A stretch of DNA of 64,000 nt, from positions 186,001 through 250,000 of the forward strand of contig NZ_VOBI01000003.1 of the NCBI RefSeq assembly GCF_008369325.1, read 5' to 3'. Position numbers and translations under genes: made by a program. The stretch is from Pseudomonas sp. ANT_H12B. Lineage in GTDB: Bacteria; Pseudomonadota; Gammaproteobacteria; Pseudomonadales; Pseudomonadaceae. Shown here one piece after another: positions 27,038 to 35,458 of this stretch (the first letter of the stretch is position 1; every line of letters begins with the position of its first letter). A model generated the notes under the pieces. It had not been told where the DNA came from. It did no database searches and saw nothing but the letters and a program-made list of their open reading frames with translations.

Positions 27038-27476
27038 GCACGGCTCCGAAGATAAAGATGTGCAGCATTCTACGCCGCAAGCTGATCCGCGTTCGAAACT
27101 ATTCCCGCGAGTGATGGCCTCGTTGGCGATTGTCGGGATGATGGTGGGGCTGATGATCGGTCGCCTGACCACGCCGGACCCCAGCGAATTACAGCAGGTC
27201 GAAGTGACGAATGATGGGCTGGTGGTGTGGTTCAACAACGAACCCAAAACCCACGGCGAGTTCGTGGACGGCAGCCTCGCGCTGCTGTTCGAGTCTGAAG
27301 GCAAGGCGCAAAGAGGTCAGCTCATGATCAACGACAAGAGCGCGAACTGGCGGGTGCGTTTGAGTGATGGGGGGTTATTGCTGACGGTTGTGGCGGCACG
27401 GCCGCTGCAGGGCGAATGGGCCGCGAGCGAGGTCGATGACCGCTGGCGGCTGGAGATCCATCTCCGAGAGCAATAA
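27036..27476 (+). CDS. Conserved membrane-anchored hypothetical protein
   Basis: 146 aa. A charged cytoplasmic start (about 26 residues) is followed by one transmembrane helix (VMASLAIVGMMVGLMIG, about 26-42) and a beta-rich soluble domain of about 100 residues (VTNDGLVVWFNNEP, LALLFESEGKAQRGQLMI, RWRLEIHLRE). Its placement corresponds to P. aeruginosa PA5126, between trmL and ntrC, from memory of that map. Function is unknown. Its start overlaps that of trmL on the other strand, and AAAAGGA lies about 13 bases upstream. The last 80 bases also contain the sigma-54 promoter of the following small RNA. Confidence 0.8.
   Translation: MHGSEDKDVQHSTPQADPRSKLFPRVMASLAIVGMMVGLMIGRLTTPDPSELQQVEVTNDGLVVWFNNEPKTHGEFVDGSLALLFESEGKAQRGQLMINDKSANWRVRLSDGGLLLTVVAARPLQGEWAASEVDDRWRLEIHLREQ
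27394..27409 (+). promoter_or_regulatory. Candidate sigma-54 promoter of the NrsZ-like RNA
   Basis: CGGCACGGCCGCTGCA has GG (27395-27396) and GC (27407-27408) exactly ten bases apart and the expected CAC after GG. It predicts a transcript start near 27420. It lies inside the 3' end of the preceding coding sequence. Confidence 0.6.
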
Positions 27477-27800
27477 AAGAGGGAATCCCCGGCCTGCCTG
27501 TACCAAGGTCCCCAAAACGGCAGGGCTTACGCATTGCGTCGCAAGCCCAGGTGTAAAGAAGGAACCCCTGACCTGCCTGTATCAGGAGCCCCAAAACTGG
27601 GAGGGCTCATCGCTATTTGCGGGGTGAGCCCGGTGTAAAAGAGGGGAATCCCCGGCCTGCCTGTACCAAGGTCCCCAAAACTGGGTAGTGAATCGAATCA
27701 CTGAATGGACTATTGCAGGGGGCGTGCCAGGTTTTAACAAGTTGAAACAGAATGTCGCGCTGAAACGTCGAAAGCCCCGTATTCCGGGGCTTTCTTGTTT
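27420..27800 (+). ncRNA. nrsZ: NrsZ-like nitrogen-regulated small RNA
   Basis: 471 bases without a gene separate 27476 and 27948. They contain three copies of a module of about 80 bases (27475-27554, 27555-27637, 27638-27690, the last truncated), each with CCTGCCTGTA-C and CCCCAAAAC. The hairpin in module 1 pairs GGGCTT with AAGCCC, in module 2 GGGCTCA with TGAGCCC: the bases differ yet pairing is kept. A sigma-54 promoter precedes and a hairpin terminator (27771-27793) follows. NrsZ of P. aeruginosa is a processed, NtrC/RpoN-dependent RNA from exactly the ntrC-PA5126 gap, with repeated modules. The name is given by position and layout. Exact ends are estimates. Confidence 0.7.
27771..27800 (+). 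terminator. Terminator of the small RNA
   Basis: AAAGCCCCG and CGGGGCTTT arms (27771-27779, 27785-27793) followed by CTTGTTT. The T-run is interrupted but the stem is strong. Confidence 0.7.
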
Positions 27801-27905
27801 ATTCGATAGGGGTTCGATTGCGAACGCAAGCGGGATTTCGAAGCTGTTGCCGTGCGCGATTGCGGTTCACGGTGCATTGCGGCGGTGCACTGAGCTCTAA
27901 ATATT

Positions 27906-27937
27906 GATCGTTCCCACGCTTCCGCGTGGGAACGATC
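27906..27937. repeat. GATCGTTCCCACGC-type palindrome (second repeat family)
   Basis: GATCGTTCCCACGC and GCGTGGGAACGATC are perfect 14-bp arms around TTCC. The same core recurs at 50864-50910 and 53717-53830. It lies 11 bases from the ntrC stop and may act as its terminator. Confidence 0.85.
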
Positions 27938-27947
27938 GGCTTAAGGG

Positions 27948-29384
27948 TTAACCCTCATCCCCCTCATCATCATCCCCACTATCAACCTTCATCCCCAGTT
28001 CCTTGATCTTGCGGGTCAGGGTATTGCGGCCCCAGCCCAGTAAAACAGCGGCATCACGGCGGCGGCCGGCGGTGTGTTTAAGGGCGGTTTCAATCATGAT
28101 CCGCTCGAAGGCCGGCACGGCGCTATCGAGCAGGCTCGACTGACCACGGGCCAAAGCCTGATCCGCCCACTGGCGCAGCGCCTGTTCCCAGTTGGTCACC
28201 GGCGCCGAATCCTGCGGCAGGTTCAGCAGCTCCGGCGGCAGGTCGCTGATGTGCACTTCGCGACCCGAAGCCATCACCGTGATCCAGCGGCAGGTGTTCT
28301 CCAGCTGACGCACGTTGCCGCCCCACGGCAGGTTCTTCAGGTACTCCTCGGTTTCGCTTTTCAGCAGCTTCGGCTCCACCGCCAGTTCTTGCGCGGCGCG
28401 GCTGAGGAAGTGCTTGGCCAGGGTCGGAATGTCTTCGCGACGGTCCGACAACCGTGGAATGTGGATGCGGATCACGTTGAGGCGGTGGAACAAGTCCTCA
28501 CGGAATTTCCCGGCATGCACCAGTGTTTCCAGATTCTGGTGAGTCGCGGCGATGATTCGCACGTCGACCTTCACCGGTACATGGCCGCCGACGCGGTAGA
28601 ACTCGCCGTCGGCCAACACACGCAGCAAGCGAGTTTGAGTGTCTGCCGGCATGTCGCCGATTTCATCGAGGAACAGCGTGCCGCCGTCAGCCTGTTCAAA
28701 GCGCCCGCGACGCAGGTTGGTCGCGCCGGTGAACGCGCCTTTCTCATGGCCAAACAGCTCGGATTCCATCAGGTCTTTCGGGATTGCGGCCATGTTCAGC
28801 GCAATGAACGGCGAAGCCGCGCGCGGACTGTGACGGTGCAGCGCGTGGGCCACCAGTTCTTTACCGGTACCGGATTCGCCGTTGATCAGCACGGTGATGT
28901 TGGAGTGGCTCAAGCGCCCGATGGCGCGAAACACTTCCTGCATCGCCGGCGCTTCACCGATGATTTCCGGGGTGCGGGTCAGGGCGACCGGGACTTCCAG
29001 GCCTTGCTGTTCCTGGGCGTGCTGGTTCGCGCGTTTGACCAGCGACACCGCTTCGTCGACGTCGAACGGCTTGGGCAGGTATTCAAACGCACCGCCCTGA
29101 TAGGACGCGACAGCGCTGTCCAGATCGGAGTGCGCGGTCATGATGATCACCGGCAGCCGTGGGTGTTGCTCGCGAATCCGCGCCAGAAGGTCCAGACCGC
29201 TGGCACCCGGCATGCGAATGTCGGAGATGATCACGTCCGGCTGCTGGCGCGCCAGGCGGCTCATCACACCATCGGCGCTGTCGAAGCTTTGCGTGGTCAT
29301 GCCTTCTTGCTGCAAGGCTTTTTCCAGGACCCAACGGATAGAACGGTCGTCATCGACGATCCACACGGTTTCACTACGGCTCAT
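27948..29384 (-). CDS. ntrC: Nitrogen regulation response regulator NtrC
   Basis: 478 aa sigma-54 activator. Receiver domain (about residues 1-120) with acidic pocket VDDD, phosphoacceptor Asp in [11 protein letters not shown] and Lys in [11 protein letters not shown]+ domain (about 140-380) with Walker A GESGTGKE, the sigma-54-contacting GAFTGA and Walker [12 protein letters not shown]-terminal Fis-type HTH ([23 protein letters not shown]). It starts four bases inside the ntrB end (ATGA), so the pair is translationally coupled. It would activate the sigma-54 promoters seen nearby under nitrogen limitation. Confidence 0.97.
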   Translation of the reverse strand: MSRSETVWIVDDDRSIRWVLEKALQQEGMTTQSFDSADGVMSRLARQQPDVIISDIRMPGASGLDLLARIREQHPRLPVIIMTAHSDLDSAVASYQGGAFEYLPKPFDVDEAVSLVKRANQHAQEQQGLEVPVALTRTPEIIGEAPAMQEVFRAIGRLSHSNITVLINGESGTGKELVAHALHRHSPRAASPFIALNMAAIPKDLMESELFGHEKGAFTGATNLRRGRFEQADGGTLFLDEIGDMPADTQTRLLRVLADGEFYRVGGHVPVKVDVRIIAATHQNLETLVHAGKFREDLFHRLNVIRIHIPRLSDRREDIPTLAKHFLSRAAQELAVEPKLLKSETEEYLKNLPWGGNVRQLENTCRWITVMASGREVHISDLPPELLNLPQDSAPVTNWEQALRQWADQALARGQSSLLDSAVPAFERIMIETALKHTAGRRRDAAVLLGWGRNTLTRKIKELGMKVDSGDDDEGDEG

Positions 29385-30466
29385 GTCGATGTGGCTCCTT
29401 GTTCCAGGGGCAGAAAGATCGAGAAGGTGGTGTGGCCTGGGTGGCTGTCACATTCGATCAGGCCCTGGTGCTGGCTGATGATGTTCTGGGTAATGGCCAG
29501 GCCCAGCCCGGTGCCGTCCGGGCGGCCGCTGACCATGGGAAAGAAGATGGTTTCCTGCAACTCCGCGGGAATGCCCGGGCCGTTGTCGATGATTTCGATT
29601 TTGGTCACCAGGCGATGGCGCACGTGGCCGATGGTGAACTGGCGCATGGCGCGGGTACGCAGGCTGATGCGGCCAAGACGCAGCTCGTTCTGGCTACTGA
29701 TGGCCTGCATCGCATTGCGCACGATGTTCAGCACGGCCTGAATCATCTGTTCGCGGTCGATCAGCACGTCGGGAATGCTTGGGTCATAGTCGCGCACCAA
29801 AGTGATGCAGCCCTGGCTTTCGGCCTCGACCAGATGGCAGACGCGTTCCAGCACTTCGTGGACGTTGCACATGGCCAGCGATGGCAGCTTGTTGGACCCG
29901 AGCATGCGATCCACCAGGTTACGCAGGCGGTCCGCTTCTTCAATGATGACGTTGGTGTAATCGCGCAGGCTTTCTTCCGGCAGCTCGCGGGCCAGCAATT
30001 GCGCCGCGCCGCGAATCCCGCCCAACGGATTTTTGATCTCATGAGCGAGGCCGCGCACCAGCATCTTGCTGGTTTCCTGCTTGGACAATTGCGCCTCCTC
30101 CTTGGTGATCCGCAGCAAACGGTCCCGGGGGTGGACTTCCAGCAGCAGCAGGGTGGCGCCGTTGGCCAGGATCGGCGTTACCGCATAGTCGACGGTCAGC
30201 GTCTGGCCGGTGAGGGCAGTGAGCATCGCTTCGCGCTTGGTGAACGGGTGCGCCTGCTCGACCGCCTGGCGCAGGGAGTTCAGCGCCTCGGTGGACTCGG
30301 TGAACAACTCACTGATGAACTGCCCATGGCTACGCTGACCGCTGATGGCCAGGAGCATCTCCGCCGCCGGATTCATGTACTCAAGGCGCAGTTCGGCGTT
30401 GAGCAGGATGGTTGCGGTGGTCAGGTTGTCGAGTAGCAATCGATGCAGTGCGTCACTAATGGTCAT
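29381..30466 (-). CDS. ntrB: Nitrogen regulation histidine kinase NtrB
   Basis: 361 aa from the ATG at 30466 (AGAGG upstream); upstream in-frame sequence is not coding. It lacks transmembrane helices, as expected for the soluble PII-controlled kinase/phosphatase. PAS domain (about 10-115, LDNLTTATILLNAELRLEYMN), H-box with phosphorylated His in GLAHEIKNPLGGIRGAAQLL, N-box NIVRNAMQAI and G-boxes DNGPGIP and GTGLGLAI. It phosphorylates NtrC when glutamine is low. A sigma-54-type promoter and an NtrC box lie upstream. Confidence 0.97.
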   Translation of the reverse strand: MTISDALHRLLLDNLTTATILLNAELRLEYMNPAAEMLLAISGQRSHGQFISELFTESTEALNSLRQAVEQAHPFTKREAMLTALTGQTLTVDYAVTPILANGATLLLLEVHPRDRLLRITKEEAQLSKQETSKMLVRGLAHEIKNPLGGIRGAAQLLARELPEESLRDYTNVIIEEADRLRNLVDRMLGSNKLPSLAMCNVHEVLERVCHLVEAESQGCITLVRDYDPSIPDVLIDREQMIQAVLNIVRNAMQAISSQNELRLGRISLRTRAMRQFTIGHVRHRLVTKIEIIDNGPGIPAELQETIFFPMVSGRPDGTGLGLAITQNIISQHQGLIECDSHPGHTTFSIFLPLEQGATST

Positions 30467-30521
30467 CAGGACCTCTTTTGGAGCAGGGCATGCGCGTGAA
30501 TAACGCGCCGATACGATGAAA

Positions 30522-30539
30522 ATGCAAAAACCAAACCAA
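30522..30539 (-). promoter_or_regulatory. Candidate sigma-54 promoter of ntrBC
   Basis: Read on the minus strand: TTGGTTTGGTTTTTGCAT, with GG and GC ten bases apart and the TTGCA of the -12 element. The predicted start is near 30512, giving a leader of about 46 bases before ntrB. Confidence 0.6.
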
Positions 30540-30663
30540 GGCTCCGAAAAGAAGCGTTTAAGGCCTGAAACAGGCGTTTGACGCTCGTTTGCGTGGCGTT
30601 CTGCCAGCTTTCGCGGGTACTTTCGAACCAAAATGGGTTGGGAAATGGGTACGGTGCAACCGA

Positions 30664-30680
30664 TTGCACCAATATAGTGC
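30664..30680. promoter_or_regulatory. NtrC binding box upstream of ntrB
   Basis: TTGCACCAATATAGTGC fits the GCACY-N5-RGTGC consensus perfectly and resembles the classical enteric glnA sites. It lies about 155 bases upstream of the predicted sigma-54 start, a suitable enhancer distance. A neighbouring palindrome GGTGCAA-N4-TTGCACC (30653-30670) shares its left half. Confidence 0.7.
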
Positions 30681-30696
30681 GCAAACCCGAACGAGG

Positions 30697-31317
30697 TTAG
30701 AAGAAGCGCAGGAAGGGATTTTTTTCTTCTGGGGGTTTGTCTTTGATCGGACATTCCGGTCGCAGGCCGTAATCAGCGAGGACGCAAGGGTTGACCTGGC
30801 GTTTTTGCGCGAGGGAAATACGCAGCATGTGAAAGGGTTGATTGGCCGTGCGTTCGACGGTGCGGCCTTGTTCGTCGAGGATCTCCACTGAAAGGTGGTG
30901 GCTGCCACGATCGATGTTGTTCAGGGCGAATACCGGACTTGGGCCGGGCGCGGCGGTAGGTTGGCCGTCCAGTAGCAATCGAAAGCGGTGACCGCGTTGC
31001 AGTCCGGGTTCGCTGGTGACACTGACAATCAGCTCTCCGGCGCTGCTGCGGACCGTGGCATCGGGGTCCGGAACCAGCACCCGCAGCATGTCGTAGTGGA
31101 AGAGCGGTTTGGTTTCAGCCTTTTTACCGGCATCGAACGGTACTGCACCGGTGGGGTTGGCGGACATGCGATTGCTCGGTGTTATCGACACACGCTTGGC
31201 CTTGCCGGAGCCTGGCTGATCGGTGAAGACTCGATTGCCCTGTGCGTCGACGTAGGTGAAAACTTCCGCCGCTACCGGCAGGGTGATCAAGCAGGCGATC
31301 AACAGCCAAAACCTCAC
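30697..31317 (-). CDS. DUF4124-domain periplasmic protein (second of pair)
   Basis: 206 aa with GTG start overlapping the stop of the upstream gene (GTGA). Signal peptide MRFWLLIACLITLPVAA, then the DUF4124 module EVFTYVDAQGNRVFTDQPG. The remainder has a beta-rich domain with LVPDPDATVRSSAGELIVSV and LLLDGQPTAAPGPSPVFALN (in parts), similar to the paralogue upstream. Function unknown, probably periplasmic. The C-terminus (CVLADYGLRPECPIKD) contains two cysteines that may pair. Confidence 0.85.
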   Translation of the reverse strand: MRFWLLIACLITLPVAAEVFTYVDAQGNRVFTDQPGSGKAKRVSITPSNRMSANPTGAVPFDAGKKAETKPLFHYDMLRVLVPDPDATVRSSAGELIVSVTSEPGLQRGHRFRLLLDGQPTAAPGPSPVFALNNIDRGSHHLSVEILDEQGRTVERTANQPFHMLRISLAQKRQVNPCVLADYGLRPECPIKDKPPEEKNPFLRFF

Positions 31318-31829
31318 GGCTTATGCACTCGTTGTACGGTGAAGGTCACACTCGGACTCTGCTGGATGATGTTTTCGCCCTCGATTACCTGCACCGCGAG
31401 GCTATGCAAGCCGCGATCAATATTCACCAGTTGCAGGATCGGCACGTTGCTCGGTTGACCGTAAGGCTGGTCGTCCAGCAGCAGCCTGAACAGATGCGGA
31501 CCTTTCAGGCGCGGCTTGATCAATACATTGACGGTGAAGGTGCCGTTGTTGGCGCGCAGGGCTTCGGTGGTGGGCAGGCCGGTCAATTCCAGCACCTCAT
31601 AGGCGCTGCGGGGCTGCTCACGATTGTTGGTGTCTGCAGGCGGCGCAGGTTCGCTCGGCGACGGGGGCTCGACGCTATTGAGCGCAGGCAGTTCGACCGG
31701 TTGAGCCTTGACGCCATCGGGCGGTTGGTTGCTATAGGCGGTGTTACCGTCGGCGTCGGTGTACTTATAAATCTGCGCGGCGGCGGGCAGGGCGAACAGC
31801 AACAAGATGAATAGAAAACCACGACCCAT
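31314..31829 (-). CDS. DUF4124-domain periplasmic protein (first of pair)
   Basis: 171 aa from the ATG at 31829. A signal peptide (FILLLFALPAAA) is followed by the DUF4124 motif QIYKYTDADGNTAYSNQPPDG, a proline-rich linker (PPSPSEPAPPADT) and a beta domain with FTVNVLIKPRLKGPHLFRLLLDDQP (in parts) ending in PSVTFTVQRVHKP. It is paralogous to the next gene, with the same LLLD-QP and VNIDRG-HSL strings. Its conserved place between glnA and ntrB gives no functional clue by itself. Confidence 0.85.
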   Translation of the reverse strand: MGRGFLFILLLFALPAAAQIYKYTDADGNTAYSNQPPDGVKAQPVELPALNSVEPPSPSEPAPPADTNNREQPRSAYEVLELTGLPTTEALRANNGTFTVNVLIKPRLKGPHLFRLLLDDQPYGQPSNVPILQLVNIDRGLHSLAVQVIEGENIIQQSPSVTFTVQRVHKP

Positions 31830-31943
31830 AAAATCGACCAGAAGCGAAGGTGTTGGGTTGCAGCATAGGTCAGGGGTGGTGGTTGGTCCTAGCCGTAAAC
31901 ATTTGGGCATGTTTTCCGAGATCATCTGAACGCAGCAAATCCC

Positions 31944-32031
31944 TGTGGGAGCGGGTTTGCCCGCGAAGGCGTCCGCACACCGGCATCCATGTGTCAGGCA
32001 GTCCGCATTCGCGGGCAAGCCCGCTCCCACA
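31944..32031. repeat. REP pair, variant core
   Basis: TGTGGGAGCGGGTTTGCCCGCGAAGGCG and reverse complement CATTCGCGGGCAAGCCCGCTCCCACA. The core GGGTTTGCCCGCGA/GGGCAAGCCCGC differs from the GAGCCTGCTCGCGA majority. Confidence 0.9.
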
Positions 32032-32062
32032 GGGTTCTTTATTGGCTGTCGAATCGCGCCCA

Positions 32063-32096
32063 CAAAAAAGGCCTCCCGAAGGAGGCCTCTTTTTTG
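32063..32096 (-). terminator. Terminator of glnA
   Basis: GGCCTCC/GGAGGCC stem with A-run on one side and T-run on the other, so it can terminate both directions; 29 bases beyond the glnA stop. Confidence 0.9.
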
Positions 32097-32124
32097 TCGC
32101 GCCGCGTGCCGCAGCGCTACCGGA

Positions 32125-33531
32125 TCAGCAGCTGTAGTACAGCTCGTATTCCAGTGGGTGTACGAAGGTGCGAACCTTGATTTCTTCTTCGCTTTTCAGA
32201 GCGATGTAAGCGTCGATGAAGTCATCGGAGAACACGCCGCCTTTGGTCAGGAACGCACGACCTTTGTCCAGCTCTTCCAGGGCTTCTTTCAGGCTGCCGC
32301 ACACTTGTGGGATCTCTTTCGCCTCTTCAGGCGGCAGGTCGTACAGGTTTTTGTCAGCAGCATCGCCTGGGTGGATCTTGTTCTGGATGCCGTCCAGGCC
32401 AGCCATCAACAGTGCAGCGAAGCCCAGGTACGGGTTAGCTGCTGGATCCGGGAAGCGGGCTTCGATACGGCGAGCGCGAGGGCTGGACACGTAAGGAATA
32501 CGGATCGAAGCGGAACGGTTACGAGCCGAGTAAGCCAGCATCACTGGAGCTTCGAAACCTGGGACCAGACGCTTGTAGGAGTTGGTCGACGGGTTGGTGA
32601 AGCCGTTCAGGGCCTTACCGTGCTTGATGATGCCGCCGATGAAGTACAGGGCGGTGTCGGACAGGCCGGCATAGCCTTCGCCAGCGAAGGTGTTCTTGCC
32701 ATCTTTGGCGATGGACAGGTGAACGTGCATACCCGAACCGTTGTCGCCGTACAGAGGCTTAGGCATGAAGGTAGCGGTACGGCCGTAGGCAACAGCAACG
32801 TTGTGTACGCAGTACTTCAGGGTCTGGACTTCGTCAGCCTTGGCAACCAGGGTGTTGAACTTCACACCGATTTCGTTCTGGCCGGCAGTCGCCACTTCGT
32901 GGTGGTGAACTTCGATGACCAGGCCCATTTCTTCCATGGCGTTGCACATGGAGGTACGGATTTCGTGGTCGTGGTCGAACGGTGGAACCGGGAAGTAGCC
33001 GCCTTTGATACCTGGACGGTGGCCATGGTTGCCGCCTTCCACGTCCTGGTCGGACATCCACGAACCTTGGTCGGAGAAGATTTTGAACATGGAGCCGGAG
33101 ATGTCGGACTTGAACTTCACTTGGTCGAAGATGAAGAACTCTGGTTCCGGACCTACGAATACGGTGTCACCGATACCGGTCGACTTCAGGTATTCCTCGG
33201 CACGCTTGGCGATCGCACGTGGGTCGCGATCATAGCCTTGCATGGTCGAAGGCTCGATCACGTCGCAGACCAGGATCAGGGTCGGCTCTTCGGTGAACGG
33301 GTCGAGTACGGCGGTGGAGTCGTCCGGCATCAGGATCATGTCGGAGGCTTCGATGCCTTTCCAGCCAGCAATGGAGGAGCCGTCGAACATTTTGCCTTCT
33401 TCGAAGAAGGCGTCATCCAGCGCGTCGCGAGCCGGCATGGTCACGTGGTGCTGAGTGCCTTTGGTGTCCGTGAAGCGCAGATCAATCCATTTAACGTCAT
33501 GATCTTTGATGAGTTGAACCGACTTCGACAT
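32125..33531 (-). CDS. glnA: Glutamine synthetase, type I
   Basis: 468 aa from the ATG at 33531 with GGAGGA upstream. It makes glutamine from glutamate, ammonia and ATP, as a dodecamer. Motifs: [29 protein letters not shown] (metal-binding Glu), the ATP-binding [14 protein letters not shown] and the adenylylation loop [16 protein letters not shown] with its Tyr. It is therefore of the form controlled by GlnE adenylylation. A sigma-54 promoter lies about 100 bases upstream, consistent with NtrC control. Confidence 0.98.
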   Translation of the reverse strand: MSKSVQLIKDHDVKWIDLRFTDTKGTQHHVTMPARDALDDAFFEEGKMFDGSSIAGWKGIEASDMILMPDDSTAVLDPFTEEPTLILVCDVIEPSTMQGYDRDPRAIAKRAEEYLKSTGIGDTVFVGPEPEFFIFDQVKFKSDISGSMFKIFSDQGSWMSDQDVEGGNHGHRPGIKGGYFPVPPFDHDHEIRTSMCNAMEEMGLVIEVHHHEVATAGQNEIGVKFNTLVAKADEVQTLKYCVHNVAVAYGRTATFMPKPLYGDNGSGMHVHLSIAKDGKNTFAGEGYAGLSDTALYFIGGIIKHGKALNGFTNPSTNSYKRLVPGFEAPVMLAYSARNRSASIRIPYVSSPRARRIEARFPDPAANPYLGFAALLMAGLDGIQNKIHPGDAADKNLYDLPPEEAKEIPQVCGSLKEALEELDKGRAFLTKGGVFSDDFIDAYIALKSEEEIKVRTFVHPLEYELYYSC

Positions 33532-33632
33532 AGTGTCCTCCGGGTGGCTTCGGGCTTGGGTAGTGGAGTAGCCCTTAGAATGTGGGTGATGCCGGCGCGG
33601 ATAGTCCGCCATGGCAACCTGCCTCACAAGAG

Positions 33633-33648
33633 AGCAAATTGCATGCCA
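33633..33648 (-). promoter_or_regulatory. Sigma-54 promoter of glnA
   Basis: Minus strand TGGCATGCAATTTGCT: GG and GC separated by exactly ten bases, TGGCA at -24 and TTGC at -12. The predicted start is near 33622, a leader of about 90 bases. Confidence 0.75.
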
Positions 33649-33816
33649 GTGCCCCACCGTGGGTTTTTTGCCCCAATTTCACGCTTATAGAGGACCAAAG
33701 CGGCGCAAAGCTGAAAAATGCGCCCCGTAATGTAGCGTTATATTCAACAAGTGACCCGTTTTGGTGCGTGCAAAACCTTCCGTATATTAACTGGTTAAAC
33801 CTTGAGCAATTTCCGC

Positions 33817-33822
33817 TATAAT
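33817..33822 (+). promoter_or_regulatory. Candidate -10 box of thiI
   Basis: TATAAT, 43 bases before the thiI ATG. The hexamer 17 bases upstream (GGTTAA) is a poor -35. Confidence 0.45.
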
Positions 33823-33864
33823 CCGCGCCCCCCTTTTTCGGCTGGCCCAGCGCGCGCTGTTTTC

Positions 33865-35319
33865 ATGAAACTAATCGTAAAAGTCTTCCCCGAGATCACC
33901 ATCAAGAGCCGCCCGGTACGGATGCGTTTCATCCGCCAGTTGGCCAAAAACATCCGTACCGTGCTCCGCGACCTGGACCCGGCTGTGGTGGTGAACGGTG
34001 TGTGGGACAATCTCGAGCTGGAAACCCGCGTCAGCGAGCCCAAAGCCCTGAAGGAGATGACCGAGCGCCTGAGCTGCATGCCGGGCATCGCGCATTTCCT
34101 GCAAGTCGACGAATACCCGCTGGGCGACTTCGACGACATCGTCGCCAAGTGCAAGCAGCACTTCGGTGATGCGTTGGCCGGGAAGATTTTTTCGGTGCGC
34201 TGCAAGCGTGCCGGCAAGCATGAATTCAGCTCGATGGACGTCGAGAAATACGTCGGCAGCCAACTGCGTCGTCAGTGTGGCGCCGCCGGAATCTCGCTGA
34301 AAGAGCCGGAAATCGAAGTTCGCCTCGAAATTCGCGACAAACGGTTGTTCGTGATCCACAACCAGCACAACAGCATCGGCGGTTATCCGCTGGGGGCCCT
34401 GGAACAGACGCTTGTACTGATGTCCGGCGGCTTCGATTCCACTGTTGCTGCTTACCAGATCATGCGCCGCGGCCTGATGAGCCATTTCTGCTTCTTCAAT
34501 CTGGGCGGACGAGCCCATGAACTGGGCGTCATGGAGGTCGCGCATTTCATCTGGAAGAAGTACGGCAGCTCCCAACGCGTGTTATTTGTCAGTGTGCCTT
34601 TCGAGGAAGTACTGGGAGAAATTCTCGGGAAAGTCGATAACAGTCATATGGGCGTAGTTTTGAAGCGTATGATGTTGCGCGCTGCTTCCCGTATTGCCGA
34701 TCGGCTGGAGATCGAAGCGCTGGTCACCGGCGAAGCGATTTCACAGGTGTCGAGCCAGACGCTGCCGAACCTGTCCGTGATCGACTGCGTGACCGACAAG
34801 CTGGTCTTGCGTCCGCTGATCGCCAGTCACAAGCAGGACATCATCGACCTGGCCAACGAAATCGGCACTGCCGACTTCGCCAAGCACATGCCGGAATACT
34901 GCGGGGTCATCTCGGTGAACCCCAAGACCCACGCCAAGCGCCCGCGCGTGGAGTACGAAGAACAACAGTTCGACATGGCAGTACTTGAGCGTGCGCTCGA
35001 GAACGCCAAACTGGTGCCGATCGATCGCGTGATCGACGAATTGGGCCAGGACTTGCAGATCGAAGAAGTCAGTGAAGCGCTGGCTGGTCAGATCGTCATC
35101 GACATCCGTCATCCGGATGCCGCTGAAGACGACCCGCTGGGCCTCGTTGGCATTGAGGTACAAGCGATGCCGTTTTATGCATTGAACGCTCGTTTCAAGG
35201 AACTGGACCCTACTCGCCAGTACCTGCTGTATTGCGACAAAGGCGTGATGAGTCGCCTGCATGCCCACCATTTGCTCAGTGAGGGGCATGCCAATGTGCG
35301 CGTTTATCGACCGAGCTAA
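33865..35319 (+). CDS. thiI: tRNA 4-thiouridine / thiazole synthesis sulfurtransferase
   Basis: 484 aa from the ATG at 33865 ([19 protein letters not shown]). It makes s4U8 in tRNA and provides sulfur for thiamine thiazole. Domains: ferredoxin-like plus THUMP (about 1-165), PP-loop pyrophosphatase with [17 protein letters not shown], and a C-terminal rhodanese domain whose catalytic Cys is in [13 protein letters not shown]. No good Shine-Dalgarno is seen before the ATG. Confidence 0.97.
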   Translation: MKLIVKVFPEITIKSRPVRMRFIRQLAKNIRTVLRDLDPAVVVNGVWDNLELETRVSEPKALKEMTERLSCMPGIAHFLQVDEYPLGDFDDIVAKCKQHFGDALAGKIFSVRCKRAGKHEFSSMDVEKYVGSQLRRQCGAAGISLKEPEIEVRLEIRDKRLFVIHNQHNSIGGYPLGALEQTLVLMSGGFDSTVAAYQIMRRGLMSHFCFFNLGGRAHELGVMEVAHFIWKKYGSSQRVLFVSVPFEEVLGEILGKVDNSHMGVVLKRMMLRAASRIADRLEIEALVTGEAISQVSSQTLPNLSVIDCVTDKLVLRPLIASHKQDIIDLANEIGTADFAKHMPEYCGVISVNPKTHAKRPRVEYEEQQFDMAVLERALENAKLVPIDRVIDELGQDLQIEEVSEALAGQIVIDIRHPDAAEDDPLGLVGIEVQAMPFYALNARFKELDPTRQYLLYCDKGVMSRLHAHHLLSEGHANVRVYRPS

Positions 35320-35458
35320 GAGCCCGGGGCTGTTTGCCTGTGGCCTGCGTCACCGGCCCCCCGACGCCGCCGTCAAGCTGTAACGGCAAGGCCTGACTCT
35401 ACTGTTAATCGCTGCCAAGACTTGTCAGCACACCGAATCCTCTGATCGAGATACACAA

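Larger units (their letters stand above)
33532..33864. other. glnA-thiI divergent regulatory region
   Basis: 333 bases without a gene. They hold the glnA leader and sigma-54 promoter (33633-33648, minus), an inverted repeat GGCGCA...TGCGCC (33711-33733), a TGGTGCGTGCA element (33764-33774) and the thiI -10 (33817-33822, plus). The middle elements could be activator sites for glnA, but do not fit the NtrC consensus well. Confidence 0.5.

Noticed and set aside
27475..27690. Possible CRISPR-like array because of repeated units
   Set aside because: Only two and a half imperfect units of about 80 bases without spacers, and hairpins that covary; a repeat-module RNA explains it better.
28074..29741. 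555-aa plus-strand open frame opposite ntrC/ntrB
   Set aside because: Antisense to NtrC and NtrB, whose domains are all identifiable.
30653..30670. Palindrome GGTGCAA-N4-TTGCACC as a second NtrC site
   Set aside because: The half-sites are in the opposite order from the NtrC consensus; it probably arises by sharing the left half of the real box.
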